From assembly GCA_035353175.1 (NCBI GenBank), contig DAOPZC010000005.1, positions 62,001 to 126,000 of the forward strand: a DNA stretch of 64,000 bases, in the 5' to 3' direction. Origin of the DNA: DAOPZC01 sp035353175. Lineage in GTDB: Bacteria > Verrucomicrobiota > Kiritimatiellia > RFP12 > UBA1067. Of this stretch, positions 36,153 through 45,900 are shown in pieces. Under the pieces are notes generated by a model, which searched no databases, was not told the origin of the DNA, and saw only the letters and a program-made list of their open reading frames with translations. Position numbers and translations under genes: made by a program. Every line of letters starts with the position of its first letter. Positions within the stretch are counted from its first letter, which is position 1.

Positions 36153-36905
36153 ATGATGAGTCAGAGAGAAATCGAAGACAAGGACGTGTTGCGGCGGCTT
36201 CTGGCGCTGTTTGGGGTGTTTGCCGTGATCTGTCTGCTGGCGGGCGCGAGCCGGATGTGTCCCTCTGCTTGGCAGCTCCAGCCGTTCGGGGACGTGTTGC
36301 GCGTGCGCGAGGCGCTCTCGATGTTCGTCTTTGCGCCGGCCATCGGCGTTCTTTTCTGGCTGTTGGTGCGGGCCGTGGGCCAAGGCCAGTCGAGCCGGCT
36401 TGTCGAGGTCCTGATGGTGCTGGCGGTCTATTTCATCGCGTGCGGCATGGGCATGCACGATCCGATGAACCGGATTGTGATCGTATACCGCGGAAGCCAG
36501 GCGTTGACGCCGGAACTCCAGCGGACGCTCGCCTATCTTGACGACCAGTTGGGCCATTGGATCTTCTGGGGCGGCTTCGTGCTGGGCACGTGGGTGTTCG
36601 GTCTCCAGCAGCTTCTCTCGCCGCTGCGCGGGAGAATGGCGTGGCCGTGGCGGTGCGGATTCGGTGCGGTTGCGCTCGCGTTGCTGTGGGTGATGTTGAC
36701 GAATCTGTGGGACGAATATCCGAAGACGCGCGTCGACCTCTGTGTGGTCGCGGCTGCGGTTGCCGTTCCTGCGGCGTTTCACCTTTCGGCGCGCCGCGGC
36801 GTGGGACTCTTGCGGCTTCCGGTGTTATGTGTTATCTATCCCGCTTACATCGGCGGCATCGTCGGCACGTTGGTCTGCTGGCTTGTGCGTTACGGCAAGG
36901 TGTGA
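36153..36905 (+). CDS. Integral membrane protein of unknown function
   Basis: I do not recognise the family. About 250 residues with roughly six hydrophobic helices: near 18-37, 57-75, 85-105, 135-155, 170-190 and 205-245. Polar signatures include CGMGMHDPMNR and YLDDQLGHWIFWGG in loops, with conserved-looking His and Asp residues. There is no signal peptide. It starts 12 bp after the PL11 gene and is probably in its operon, which hints at a link with sugar transport or sensing, though nothing in the sequence proves this. Start 36153 has AAGG at 9 nt; ATG 36144 is too close to it. Confidence 0.7.
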   Translation: MMSQREIEDKDVLRRLLALFGVFAVICLLAGASRMCPSAWQLQPFGDVLRVREALSMFVFAPAIGVLFWLLVRAVGQGQSSRLVEVLMVLAVYFIACGMGMHDPMNRIVIVYRGSQALTPELQRTLAYLDDQLGHWIFWGGFVLGTWVFGLQQLLSPLRGRMAWPWRCGFGAVALALLWVMLTNLWDEYPKTRVDLCVVAAAVAVPAAFHLSARRGVGLLRLPVLCVIYPAYIGGIVGTLVCWLVRYGKV

Positions 36906-36975
36906 GGGCCCGCCGTTGAGGGGGACGCGGCTTGCCGCGCGCCCGCACAGAATGAAGGTTGAAAAGGATTATGGT

Positions 36976-37863
36976 ATGTCTGTGAAAAGCATGACGGGAT
37001 TCGGTCGCGGCGAGGCGTGCGAGAGTGCGGTGAAAGTGGTGGTCGAACTGAGCACGGTCAACCGCAAGCAGTTCGACTGCAATTTCTCGATGCCGCGCGA
37101 GCTGGCGAGTTTGGACTCCAAGCTGCAAGCGCTGGTGCACGCCCGCATTTCCCGTGGGTACGTAAAGGGATCGGTGACGGTGGCCGCCGCGAACGCGGAC
37201 GCCGTCGGCGCGGGGGTTCTGGACGTCAAGGCGGTGGCTGCACAGATCGGCGCCGTGCGGTCTGTGGCGCAGGCGCTGGGTCTGGCGGACGATCTTACGG
37301 CGTCGTCGCTGCTGCGCCTTCCGGACGTGCTGCGGCCCCGCGTGTTGCCCGATGACCCGTTGGAAGCGTGGCCGCTCATCGAACAGGCGGCGCTGGCGGC
37401 GCTGGATAATCTGGAGGCCATGCGGCTTTGTGAAGGGCAGGCGTTGGAAGCGGATCTGCGTAAACGGTTTGCGGCGCTGGAAACGTTGAGCCGGGATGTC
37501 GTGAAATTGGCGCCGGCGGTGCCTCTGGCCTATAAGGCGGTGCTTGAAAAGCGTTTGGCGGATCTGCTTGGACCCGGGTGCGTGGCCGATCCCGCGCTGG
37601 TCGTACGCGAGGTGGCGGTCTTTGCGGACCGGTGCGACGTGAGCGAGGAACTCACGCGGCTGGCGAGCCATTTCGTTCAGGTCGGCAAAACGTTCGACGC
37701 GGGCGGCGCGTGCGGCCGCACGTTGGATTTTCTCTGCCAAGAGCTGTTCCGCGAGATCAACACCACCGGGTCGAAGGCGAACGACGCCGAGATATCCCGG
37801 CTGGTGATCGAGTTCAAGGCCGGGCTCGAAGCCGCGCGCGAGCAGGTCCAGAATATCGAGTAA
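36976..37863 (+). CDS. yicC: YicC-family endoribonuclease/RNase adaptor
   Basis: Begins with the invariant SMTGFGRGE and ends with LDFLCQELFREINTTGSKANDAEISRLVIEFK, both diagnostic of YicC. In E. coli YicC is an endoribonuclease that helps degrade the small RNA RyhB. 295 residues is typical. ATG 36976 is 8 nt from AAAAGG; a longer open frame upstream overlaps the membrane-protein gene and is not used. Confidence 0.94.
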   Translation: MSVKSMTGFGRGEACESAVKVVVELSTVNRKQFDCNFSMPRELASLDSKLQALVHARISRGYVKGSVTVAAANADAVGAGVLDVKAVAAQIGAVRSVAQALGLADDLTASSLLRLPDVLRPRVLPDDPLEAWPLIEQAALAALDNLEAMRLCEGQALEADLRKRFAALETLSRDVVKLAPAVPLAYKAVLEKRLADLLGPGCVADPALVVREVAVFADRCDVSEELTRLASHFVQVGKTFDAGGACGRTLDFLCQELFREINTTGSKANDAEISRLVIEFKAGLEAAREQVQNIE

Positions 37864-37908
37864 TACCCGCGCGCGCCGTCATCCGGATTGAAATCGCGCG
37901 TGACATAG

Positions 37909-38031
37909 GGCTTTCCCATCTGGTGCGGCTCAATCTCGCCGAAACACCTTAAACGCCTGTTCAAGAAACATGTGGGCTGCACCATGAGCGACTACCGCCG
38001 TTCACGCCAGAGTCCGGCGCACGCGCGGTAG
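37909..38031 (+). pseudogene. Remnant of an AraC/XylS-family regulator (C terminus only)
   Basis: One frame of this intergenic stretch reads CGSISPKHLKRLFKKH followed by VGCTMSDYRR, the end of an AraC-type DNA-binding domain (second helix-turn-helix and the closing GxTxSxYR motif), then a stop at 38029-38031. Upstream the frame is closed by TAG at 37906-37908, and no start or ribosome binding site exists. About 41 codons survive of a protein that is normally ~280-390 residues. It appears to be a decayed gene between yicC and the DUF5009 gene. Confidence 0.7.
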
Positions 38032-38133
38032 CGACGCCGCTCTGGCGGGCGGCGTAATCGGTTGGTGGAGATCGTGGCAGGCGGGTGCGAGGGGGCCGGA
38101 GGGGTGAGCAGACGGGCAAGGAGATTTCACGCG

Positions 38134-39381
38134 ATGCATCAGACGACAACTGTTCCAGACCCCGCAGACCGGATTCTTTCCATTGACGTTTTTCGGGGGC
38201 TGACGATGCTCCTGATGCTTTTCGTCAACGACATTGGAGACATCGATCTTGGTCACATTAAAAACGCCCCGGCCTGGCTCAAGCACATGCCTGGAAGCGT
38301 CGATGGCATGACCGTCGCCGATGTGATCTTTCCCTGCTTTCTCTTTATCGTCGGGCTCTCCATTCCGCGCGCGCTGGGGCAACGCTTGGCGGCCGGCAAA
38401 ACCTTGGCGAGCGTGTGCGCCCACATCCTGTTCCGTGCGCTTGCCCTAGTCTTCATCGGACTTTGTATGGTCAACAGTTGCCACGGCCTTAATGCGGCGG
38501 TCCCAGGTTTGAGCGGCGCTGGGTGGCGCATGCTCGTGTTCGCAGGTGTCTTCCTGTGTTGGAGCCATTATCCCCAGCGGCCTTGCGCAGGGAAATGGCT
38601 GCTTGCCGGGCTGCGGCTTATAGGTATGGTCCTCTTGATCTACCTGCTGACGATTTACCGGTTCAATGAGTCCGGCGCCTCAGTTTGGATGCGTCCGAGA
38701 TGGTGGGGAATCATCGGGTTGATCGGCTGGGCCTATCTGATTTCCGCCTTTGTCTGGTTGTTGTGCCGAAACAATACCACCGCCTTGCTGGGCATGTTCG
38801 CGTTGTTCATTGCGCTGAATATCGGTCTTCGTTATGGTGCGCTTGGCGGCTGGGACAACCTCGTCAAGGCTGCGCACGGCTGGATGCCAAACCCTCGCCT
38901 CGGGGCAAACGCTTCGATGGTGATCGCCGGCCTCGCGCTGGCCTCGCGACACCTTGAGAATTCTGTTCGCACAACGCCTCGCCGCAAGATCTGCGAGACT
39001 ATGCTGTTCGCCGCTGGTTTTGCAGTCGCGGGGTTGCTCTTGCATCAGCCATGGGGCATACACAAGAACGGCGGAACGCCCGCCTGGGTTCTCCTGTCGT
39101 TGGCCATCGCTTGCGCGGTTTACGCCCTCTTATACTGGGTGGTGGACGTGAAAAAAATCACCCGCTGGGCGGCTCCGTTCGCGTCGGCAGGTTCCAACAC
39201 GCTGCTCATGTACATGCTGCCTTATATTTTTTACTCCACGCTTTCCGTCTTGGGGATCGACGCGCTTCAAACCCATTTGAGCGAGGGCTGGAGCGGCGTC
39301 GCGCGTTCGGGGGCGGTTGCCGTGTTTCTGATGGGGGTAACGGTGATGCTGACGCGCATGGGGCTGCGGCTGAAGGTATAG
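38134..39381 (+). CDS. DUF5009/HGSNAT-like membrane acyltransferase family protein
   Basis: 415-residue polytopic protein with about 10-11 membrane helices. The start DRILSIDVFRGLTMLLMLFVND is the hallmark of the DUF5009 and heparan-alpha-glucosaminide N-acetyltransferase-like group. Further family features are MPGSVDGMTVADVIFPCFLFIVGLSIP and GSNTLLMYMLPYI. Relatives transfer acetyl groups to glycans across the membrane; substrate here is unknown. ATG 38134 follows AAGGAG at 10 nt. The following GH127 gene starts 32 bp later, suggesting joint transcription and a role in glycan handling. Confidence 0.85.
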   Translation: MHQTTTVPDPADRILSIDVFRGLTMLLMLFVNDIGDIDLGHIKNAPAWLKHMPGSVDGMTVADVIFPCFLFIVGLSIPRALGQRLAAGKTLASVCAHILFRALALVFIGLCMVNSCHGLNAAVPGLSGAGWRMLVFAGVFLCWSHYPQRPCAGKWLLAGLRLIGMVLLIYLLTIYRFNESGASVWMRPRWWGIIGLIGWAYLISAFVWLLCRNNTTALLGMFALFIALNIGLRYGALGGWDNLVKAAHGWMPNPRLGANASMVIAGLALASRHLENSVRTTPRRKICETMLFAAGFAVAGLLLHQPWGIHKNGGTPAWVLLSLAIACAVYALLYWVVDVKKITRWAAPFASAGSNTLLMYMLPYIFYSTLSVLGIDALQTHLSEGWSGVARSGAVAVFLMGVTVMLTRMGLRLKV

Positions 39382-39413
39382 TCGTGGTATGCTTCATGCT
39401 GAGGAAAAGAAAG

Positions 39414-41423
39414 ATGAGACTGATTGAACAAAGAATGACCTTCGCGCTGGCATTCCTGATACCCGCGATCGAAATTGCGGCCGGAAATACGCCGACCCCT
39501 GTGACGGACCACAGCCGACTCACCCCGCTTCCGCTGGGGAGCGTGACCGCGCAGGGTTGGCTAAAGACACAGCTCGAACGCAGCAAGGCTGGGATGGGCG
39601 GGCATCTCGATGAACTTGAGCCCGAGATGATCGCCAAGCCTTTCGTGGACCGCAGCCACAAGTCCAAGGTGAGCCCGGGCTGGAGCGGGGAGATCTCCGG
39701 CACGTATTGGACGGGCCTGGTACAGCTCGCGTTCACGCTGGACGATGAGGAACTCAAGGCCAAGGCGCGAAAATGGGTTTACGCCACGCTGGCGCTTCAG
39801 GAGGAGGACGGTTATCTCGGCAGCTACCGGACGACCGACAGTCGGCTGGAAGACTACAGCGCGTGGTCGGCGAACTGGTGTTACCGCGCTCTGCTGGCGT
39901 GGTACGACGCGACCGGCGAGGACGCTGTGCTGAAGGCCGTCCACCGCGGCCTGCTGTGGTACGTCGAGCATTGGGCGGGGGACCAGAAGACCGACTACGC
40001 GGGCCCCACGCTCATGGAGTCGATGATGACCGTCTGGCTGAAGACCGGCGACCCGCGGCTGTACCGATGGTGCCTCGACTATCTCGCGTGGCTCGACCGG
40101 CACGACAAGTTTCGGCACGGCATGGCGTCCTGCCGGCGTCCGCGGCTCGAATTCAACGAAGACCACGTGGTGGCCTTCGGCGAGAACGTCAAACATCCGG
40201 CGCTGGTGTATATGGCCGACGGAATGCCCGAGCATCTCGAGGCGACGCGCAGCGGCATTCGCCAGGTGATGGACCGGTGCTGGCAGATCAGCGGCGCGCC
40301 CGCCTCCAACTTCGAATACCTGGCGCCGCCGTCCGCCGTGCACGAGACGGAGTACTGCAACTTCGCCACGTACCTGAACACGTTCTCGTGGATGGCCCGC
40401 ATCACGGGGGAACCCGCCTACGGCGATCTCATGGAACGCATCCTGTTCAACGGCGCGCAGGGCGCGCGCAGGAAGGACGAACGGGCGATCGCGTACAACA
40501 GTTCGCCCAACCAGTTCTTTGCGACCCTGAGCTCGAGCCTCTTCGGCAACGGCGCGTCGTTCGGCGTTTATGCGCCGAATTTCAACGTGGCCTGCTGCCC
40601 CGCGCAGTCGGTCCGCATCTACCCCGAATACGTCCGCGCCATGGTCCTGCGTGATCGCGACGAAAACCTGTACCTGCCGGTCTACGGCCCTTGCGCCGCG
40701 ACGTTCGCCGCAAAAGATGGCACGCAGGTCGGGATCACGGAAGAGACGCTCTATCCGTTTGACGAGACGGTGAAGCTGCGCGTCAGGGCGTCCGCGCCCT
40801 GGCCCCGCGCGCTGAAGCTCAAAATGCCCGGCTGGTGCACGCGCTGCCGTGTGACGCGGAACGGCGCGGAAATCCGTGCGGAGCCCTCCGGCGGATGGCT
40901 GACGCTGAATGGCCCATGGCGGGACGATACGCTGACCGTCCTGTTTGCGATGGAACCGCAGGTGGTGGCGGTCAACGATGCATATTTCCAGAAAGAGCCG
41001 TTGCGCGCGATCGCGTGCGGGCCACTGCTCTTCGCGCTGAAATACAAAGAAAAATGGGAGCCGGTTCCCGGCGCGCCGCTTACCCCTTTGCCGAAGGAGT
41101 GGTCGTGGTTCAATCTTTCCTGCGACGGCGAGCCTGGGTTTTTCTCGCTCAGGCTCGGCGACCTGAACGGCGGCCGCGCCATCGTCAAAAACCGCAAAAA
41201 CGGATCGCCTTGCCCGTGGGAGGACAGCCCGATCACGTTGTCTGTGCCGATGGTCCGCTCGCAGAAACACGCCTATCCGTGTCACTTCTATGCACACAAG
41301 CACACGCTGTTGCCGTACGCGAATCCGGCTTCGCCCGATGAAGGGGCCAAGACGGAGAGCGTCGAGCTGGTTCCGTTCGGCTGCACGGTGTTGCGCATGG
41401 CCTGTTTCACGATCTGTGAATGA
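39414..41423 (+). CDS. Beta-L-arabinofuranosidase, GH127-type (DUF1680)
   Basis: Secreted 669-residue glycosidase. Signal peptide to ~23 (FLIPAIEIAAG). The (alpha/alpha)6 barrel carries the GH127 zinc/cysteine site: Glu313 and Cys315 in ETEYCN, and Cys394-Cys395 in NVACCPAQ. The first Cys of the pair is the nucleophile in characterised members, and the spacing matches them. Beta-sandwich domains follow (LKMPGWC; ITLSVPMVRS). Expected to remove beta-L-arabinofuranose from plant arabinan or glycoprotein side chains. GAGG lies 9 nt before ATG 39414. Confidence 0.9.
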   Translation: MRLIEQRMTFALAFLIPAIEIAAGNTPTPVTDHSRLTPLPLGSVTAQGWLKTQLERSKAGMGGHLDELEPEMIAKPFVDRSHKSKVSPGWSGEISGTYWTGLVQLAFTLDDEELKAKARKWVYATLALQEEDGYLGSYRTTDSRLEDYSAWSANWCYRALLAWYDATGEDAVLKAVHRGLLWYVEHWAGDQKTDYAGPTLMESMMTVWLKTGDPRLYRWCLDYLAWLDRHDKFRHGMASCRRPRLEFNEDHVVAFGENVKHPALVYMADGMPEHLEATRSGIRQVMDRCWQISGAPASNFEYLAPPSAVHETEYCNFATYLNTFSWMARITGEPAYGDLMERILFNGAQGARRKDERAIAYNSSPNQFFATLSSSLFGNGASFGVYAPNFNVACCPAQSVRIYPEYVRAMVLRDRDENLYLPVYGPCAATFAAKDGTQVGITEETLYPFDETVKLRVRASAPWPRALKLKMPGWCTRCRVTRNGAEIRAEPSGGWLTLNGPWRDDTLTVLFAMEPQVVAVNDAYFQKEPLRAIACGPLLFALKYKEKWEPVPGAPLTPLPKEWSWFNLSCDGEPGFFSLRLGDLNGGRAIVKNRKNGSPCPWEDSPITLSVPMVRSQKHAYPCHFYAHKHTLLPYANPASPDEGAKTESVELVPFGCTVLRMACFTICE

Positions 41424-41441
41424 TTGTCCGTAAAGGCGCGC

Positions 41442-41470
41442 TCGACACGGTTTTCGAAAACACGCATAAT
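41442..41470 (+). promoter_or_regulatory. Promoter for the PHP gene with a palindrome in its spacer
   Basis: TCGACA (41442-41447), 17-bp spacer, CATAAT (41465-41470), each one base from consensus. The spacer contains the perfect 12-bp palindrome GTTTTCGAAAAC (41450-41461), centred on CG as in many LacI-type operators. Confidence 0.55.
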
Positions 41471-41516
41471 GAAAAAAGTGAGGTTGGTTGTCTGCTTTCT
41501 TTGAAAGGTTTGCCAC

Positions 41517-42860
41517 ATGAATGGACCGTTTTCGCGTTCGCTGTTTCTCTTGTCCCTATTCTCCGTTTGCCCGCTCTACGCCAGACTGGCCGACTATGTG
41601 CCCATGGTGGTCCGGTCGGATGGCGAGGCGACCGTCACCCTGACCTTCGAGAACGAACCGCTGCTCGCGACGCCTGATGACGTTCAGGTCGACTATGTTT
41701 GCGCCGACGGCCTCAACGCCAAAGGCGTCCCGCTCGGCTACGGCAGATTTGAACCCATGACCGCGAAGATCGACGGCAACACCCTGACGGTGACGACCCG
41801 TTTCCGCGGCGAAACCGAACACACCCTCCGGGTCATTCAGAAAAGTTCCGACCCTAAGAAGCCGAAGGTGCTTGGCGTGGCCAAAATCTATTCGCTGTTT
41901 CCGGATTACTTTGCGCTCCGGCCTTTTCGGGGCAACCTGCACATGCACAGCAAATTCTCGGACGGCGACAAGAACGAAACGCCGTCCATGATGGTCGCCA
42001 CCTGCCGTAAGCTCGGGCACGACTTCGCCATTCAGACGGACCATCGCGCCTACGCCGGCTCGCTCTCGGCGATCGAGGAGTTTTCCAAGCTTCCCACGGA
42101 CATGAAGACGTTTCCCGGCGAGGAGGTCCACAGCCCCGGCAACGACGTGCACATCCTTTCGCTTGGCGCTTCGGAAAGCATCACCGACTGGTTCGTCAAG
42201 AAGAGTCCGGAGTACGTCAAGGCGGTCGCCGACGAAAAAGCCAAGCTGCCCGGTTCGCTGCCCGAGAACGTGAAATATCCTGTCGCCGCGTCGTTCGCGG
42301 TCTGGGACAGAATCCGCGGCTGCGGAGGCGTCGCCGTATTCTGCCACCCTTACTGGCGGCCTTCTTTCAAGCAGTACATTCCGACGGTCGTGTCCGATTA
42401 TCTTCTTCAGACTGCCCGATTCGACGCCATGGAAGTCTTGAACGGAGACAGCAACGACCTCGGCATCCTGCGGTACAACGAACTGCGCGCGCAGGGCCAG
42501 AAGATCGCCGGCATCGGCGTCACCGACGCGCATTCTTCCAAGAGCTTGGAGCCGGCCTATACCCTGATTTTGGCCGACACGCTCGATTTCCCGTCCCTCG
42601 CCAAAAACATCCGCCTCCGCAACTGTGCGGCGGTGGATGTCGATCCGGTCTCGAAACGGCAAACGGTCATCGGCGAATTCCGCTTCTCGAGGTATGCGAT
42701 CTTCCTGATCAAGAATTTCTATCCGCTGCAGAGCGCAGTCTGCAAGCAGGAGGGCGAATGGCTCCTGAAAGCGCTTGCCGGCGATCCGGCGGCGGCCGGA
42801 AAGCTGAAGGAAACCTTGGGCACGACGCCGGGGTTGCGGGCCAAGTACTGGCAGAAGTGA
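41517..42860 (+). CDS. Secreted PHP-domain metallohydrolase
   Basis: 447 residues with a signal peptide (FLLSLFSVCPLYA). A beta-sandwich-like region (~25-135) precedes the PHP domain with metal motif NLHMHSKFSDGD (His-x-His), then QTDHRAY, EEVHSPGNDVHIL, FCHPYWRP and the closing VTDAHSSKS. PHP proteins hydrolyse phosphoesters; the exported form with an N-terminal sandwich is seen near polysaccharide genes in PVC bacteria, with unknown substrate. GAAAGG precedes the ATG. It has its own likely promoter and precedes a GH2 gene by 55 bp. Confidence 0.82.
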   Translation: MNGPFSRSLFLLSLFSVCPLYARLADYVPMVVRSDGEATVTLTFENEPLLATPDDVQVDYVCADGLNAKGVPLGYGRFEPMTAKIDGNTLTVTTRFRGETEHTLRVIQKSSDPKKPKVLGVAKIYSLFPDYFALRPFRGNLHMHSKFSDGDKNETPSMMVATCRKLGHDFAIQTDHRAYAGSLSAIEEFSKLPTDMKTFPGEEVHSPGNDVHILSLGASESITDWFVKKSPEYVKAVADEKAKLPGSLPENVKYPVAASFAVWDRIRGCGGVAVFCHPYWRPSFKQYIPTVVSDYLLQTARFDAMEVLNGDSNDLGILRYNELRAQGQKIAGIGVTDAHSSKSLEPAYTLILADTLDFPSLAKNIRLRNCAAVDVDPVSKRQTVIGEFRFSRYAIFLIKNFYPLQSAVCKQEGEWLLKALAGDPAAAGKLKETLGTTPGLRAKYWQK

Positions 42861-42915
42861 GCGGGAACCGCCATCGGCAATTCTGCCCGCGCGTCCTTAT
42901 TGGGGAGGAGGAGAA

Positions 42916-45900
42916 ATGATGTTTCAGCTCAAGGCGTTGGCGATCGCCGGTTTTCTGGGGTCCGCGGCTGTCGTGTCGGCCGATGAGCAGGAAATATCCG
43001 GCACGGACACGTGGGGCTGGCGGAAGGCCTTGCCCGCCGTGGTGAATCCGGCCCTGCGCGCGCCCGCGCAGCAGGTGATCTCGCTGCGCGGCGAATGGGA
43101 GTTCGTCACGCAGGACGTCGCCCCCTCTCGTCATCCCGCATGGCGCGCTTTTTACGCGAAGCCGTGGCCGGACGCACGCAAGATCCACGTGCCGGGCTGC
43201 TGGGAGGCGCAAGGGGTGGGTGTGCCGGGGGCCAGTGTCACGTGGGATTGCAAATGGGACCACGGCCCGAGGGAATTGCGGAATGTGTACATGGGCGAGG
43301 CGTGGTATCGCAAAACTGTCGAGATTCCAAAAACGTGGCAAAACAAGCGGATCTGGCTCAAGGTCGGCGGCGTCCGTTCGCAAGGTTGGTTCTGGGTGAA
43401 CACGCGACCAGTCGCCTGGGTCGACAGCTATTGCGGAACCTACAAGTATGACATCACTGACCTGGTGCGGGCCGGCGAGCCGGCGATCGTGGTCGCGGCG
43501 GTCAACAACGCGCTTCCCAGCCGCAAGGGGCAGATGGTCAGCTCGCATCAGTTCGGCGGTCTCTATCGCGACGTGGAGATCGAGGCGACGCCGGATACGC
43601 GCATCGACGATGCCTGGGTGCGCGGGGATTTCGATCAACAGACCGCAGAGGTCCACGCGACCATCGCGTGTGCCACGTCCGCCGGCAAACTGAAGAATCC
43701 TGTGTTGCGGGTGAAGATTCAATCGGCAACCGGCAACCGGCAATCGGCAACCGGGCATGCGGCGGTCGCGTTCGAAGAAGGTCAAAAGAGTGCCGAGGTC
43801 TGTTGCCGGGTGAAGCTTGACCCCTTTATGCCTTGGTCGCCCGAAGCTCCGAATCTCTATGTGGCGGAGTTGACGCTGTGCGAAGGTGAGATTCCTGTTC
43901 ACGGCTGGGCGGATCGCTTCGGCGTGCGCAAGATCGAGGTCCGCGGCGATCGGTTTTTCCTCAACGGCAAACCTTTTTTTGTCCGCGGTTTTGGCGATGA
44001 TTTTGTGTACCCGCTGACGATGGTTTCGCCGGCCTCAAAAGACGAACATCTGAAACACCTTCAGATCGCCCGCGCGTCCGGGTTCAACTATGTCCGGCTG
44101 CACACTCATTGCGAATTGCCGGAGTATTTCGAGGCGGCGGATGAGGCGGGCATCATGATCCAGCCCGAGCTTCCGTATTATGGGGATTATCCGACGGAGG
44201 CCTTCGCGTTTGACCCGATGCGCGATTTAACCGAACTGTATCGCCACTATCGACGCTACGTGTCCTTGACGACCTATTGCACGGGAAACGAGGGACTGCT
44301 CGGCAAACCGCTGGACCGTGAGATCTATCAGCTGGCCAAACGGCTTGACCCGGACCGCCTGATGATTCATCAGGACGGGAATTTCAACACGGCGGAAAAC
44401 TCGGACTTCCGTAACGGACCGATCAACGTCTGGGTGCCCGGAAGCTTTCAATGCGAGGCGCCCTTTGTCGCGCACGAGTATCTGAATCTGTGCGTCAAGC
44501 AGGACCCTCGCATCGAGAGCCGTTTCGCGGGGCCTTGGATGCCGCCTGTCACGATGGCGGCGCGTGACGGGTTGCTCGCCGCGGCCGGGCTGGATCGGCG
44601 CTGGGGCGACGCCTGCCAGAACGCGGCGCATGCGCTGCAGCGCTGTTATCAGAAGCGGGGGCTCGAGGCGGCCCGGATGGATCCCGCTTGTGACGGATAT
44701 GATTTCTGGACCGTCGTCGATGTGGTGGTCGCGCAAGGAAACACCTATAGCTCCCAGGGTTTGTTCAACGCATTCTGGGAGCCTAAGCTGAAGGGCGCGA
44801 CACCGGAATCGTTCCGCCTGTTTAACGGTCCGACCGCGCTTTTGCTCAAGACCGATCCCGAAGTGCCGATCGCTGTTTCGGGAGAGACGGTGAAGGCGAG
44901 CTTCTGGATTTCGCATTATGGATGTACGCCGATTGACAAAGCCCAGGTCCGGTGGTCGTTGCGCGCGGGGGACAGGGTGCTCGCACAGGGCGACTGTGAG
45001 GGCGGCGCGGTTGAGTTGGGAAGCACGCGCCTGCTTGCGGAGGCGGCGGTGACCATGCCGGCTATCGCGAAGCCGGTCCATGCGGTGTTGGGCGTGACCG
45101 TCGGGGCGGATGGCACCGTCAGCAACGCGTGGGACTTCTGGGTGTTCCCCGCGCGGCAAAAGCAAGATGGCGCCGGCATTGCCGTTTCGCGTGAACTGCT
45201 TCCGGCGCTGGAAAAGCTCTACGCGGGGCTTGTTATGGCCGGAACGCCCGAAGCGGCAAGCGCGGGGCTTCTGGTCGCGCGGATTGGTGCGGCGGAGGTC
45301 GGTCCGGCCGTCGCGGCCGGCAAGCGCGTCCTGCTGATCAACGGCACGGAAGGCAAGCCGAATGTCAGTCTGGGCTGGTGGTCGATGGGAAGCCAGGTGG
45401 GGACCGCATTCGCAAGACATCCCGCGCTCGGCGATTTTCCGCATGACGGAACGCTTTCGCCGCTGGCTTTCCGCATTTTGAAACAAGGGCTGGGCTTGCC
45501 GTTCGCCGGGATGCTCCCGGATGAGATGATGGTGGTGGGCGAGGGGCTCGACAACTATTTCCTCTACGCGGGCGAGGCGCGGATGGACGCGGGGCGCGTG
45601 CTGATGACATTCGGCCTGGATGTGCTTTCCGGAACCCCCGAGGGCTCCTGCCTGTTGGACGGCTTGATCCGCTACGCGCGTTCTGACGCGTTCAATCCCA
45701 AAGGCGTTGTGAAACAGATGCCCGAGACGCGGAACGGCTGGCAGGAGACGGTCAAGGCGGGCGATAGCGGCTGCGACAACCTGCCGCCGGGCGCTGCCCG
45801 GCTCGATGTGGCGCGCGCGATGTCGGGAAAGAACGAACTGATCTGGAAGACGCGGCCGGTGCCCGATGGCGCGCGGGCGAAGCCGGAATATGCGGTGGTG

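Noticed and set aside
33987..36782. 931-codon minus-strand open frame opposite the PL11 gene
   Set aside because: It is His/Arg-rich with no motifs. The plus strand encodes a clear PL11 lyase.
39051..39413. N-terminal extension of the GH127 protein
   Set aside because: It overlaps the DUF5009 gene in another frame. ATG 39414 gives a signal peptide and has a good site.
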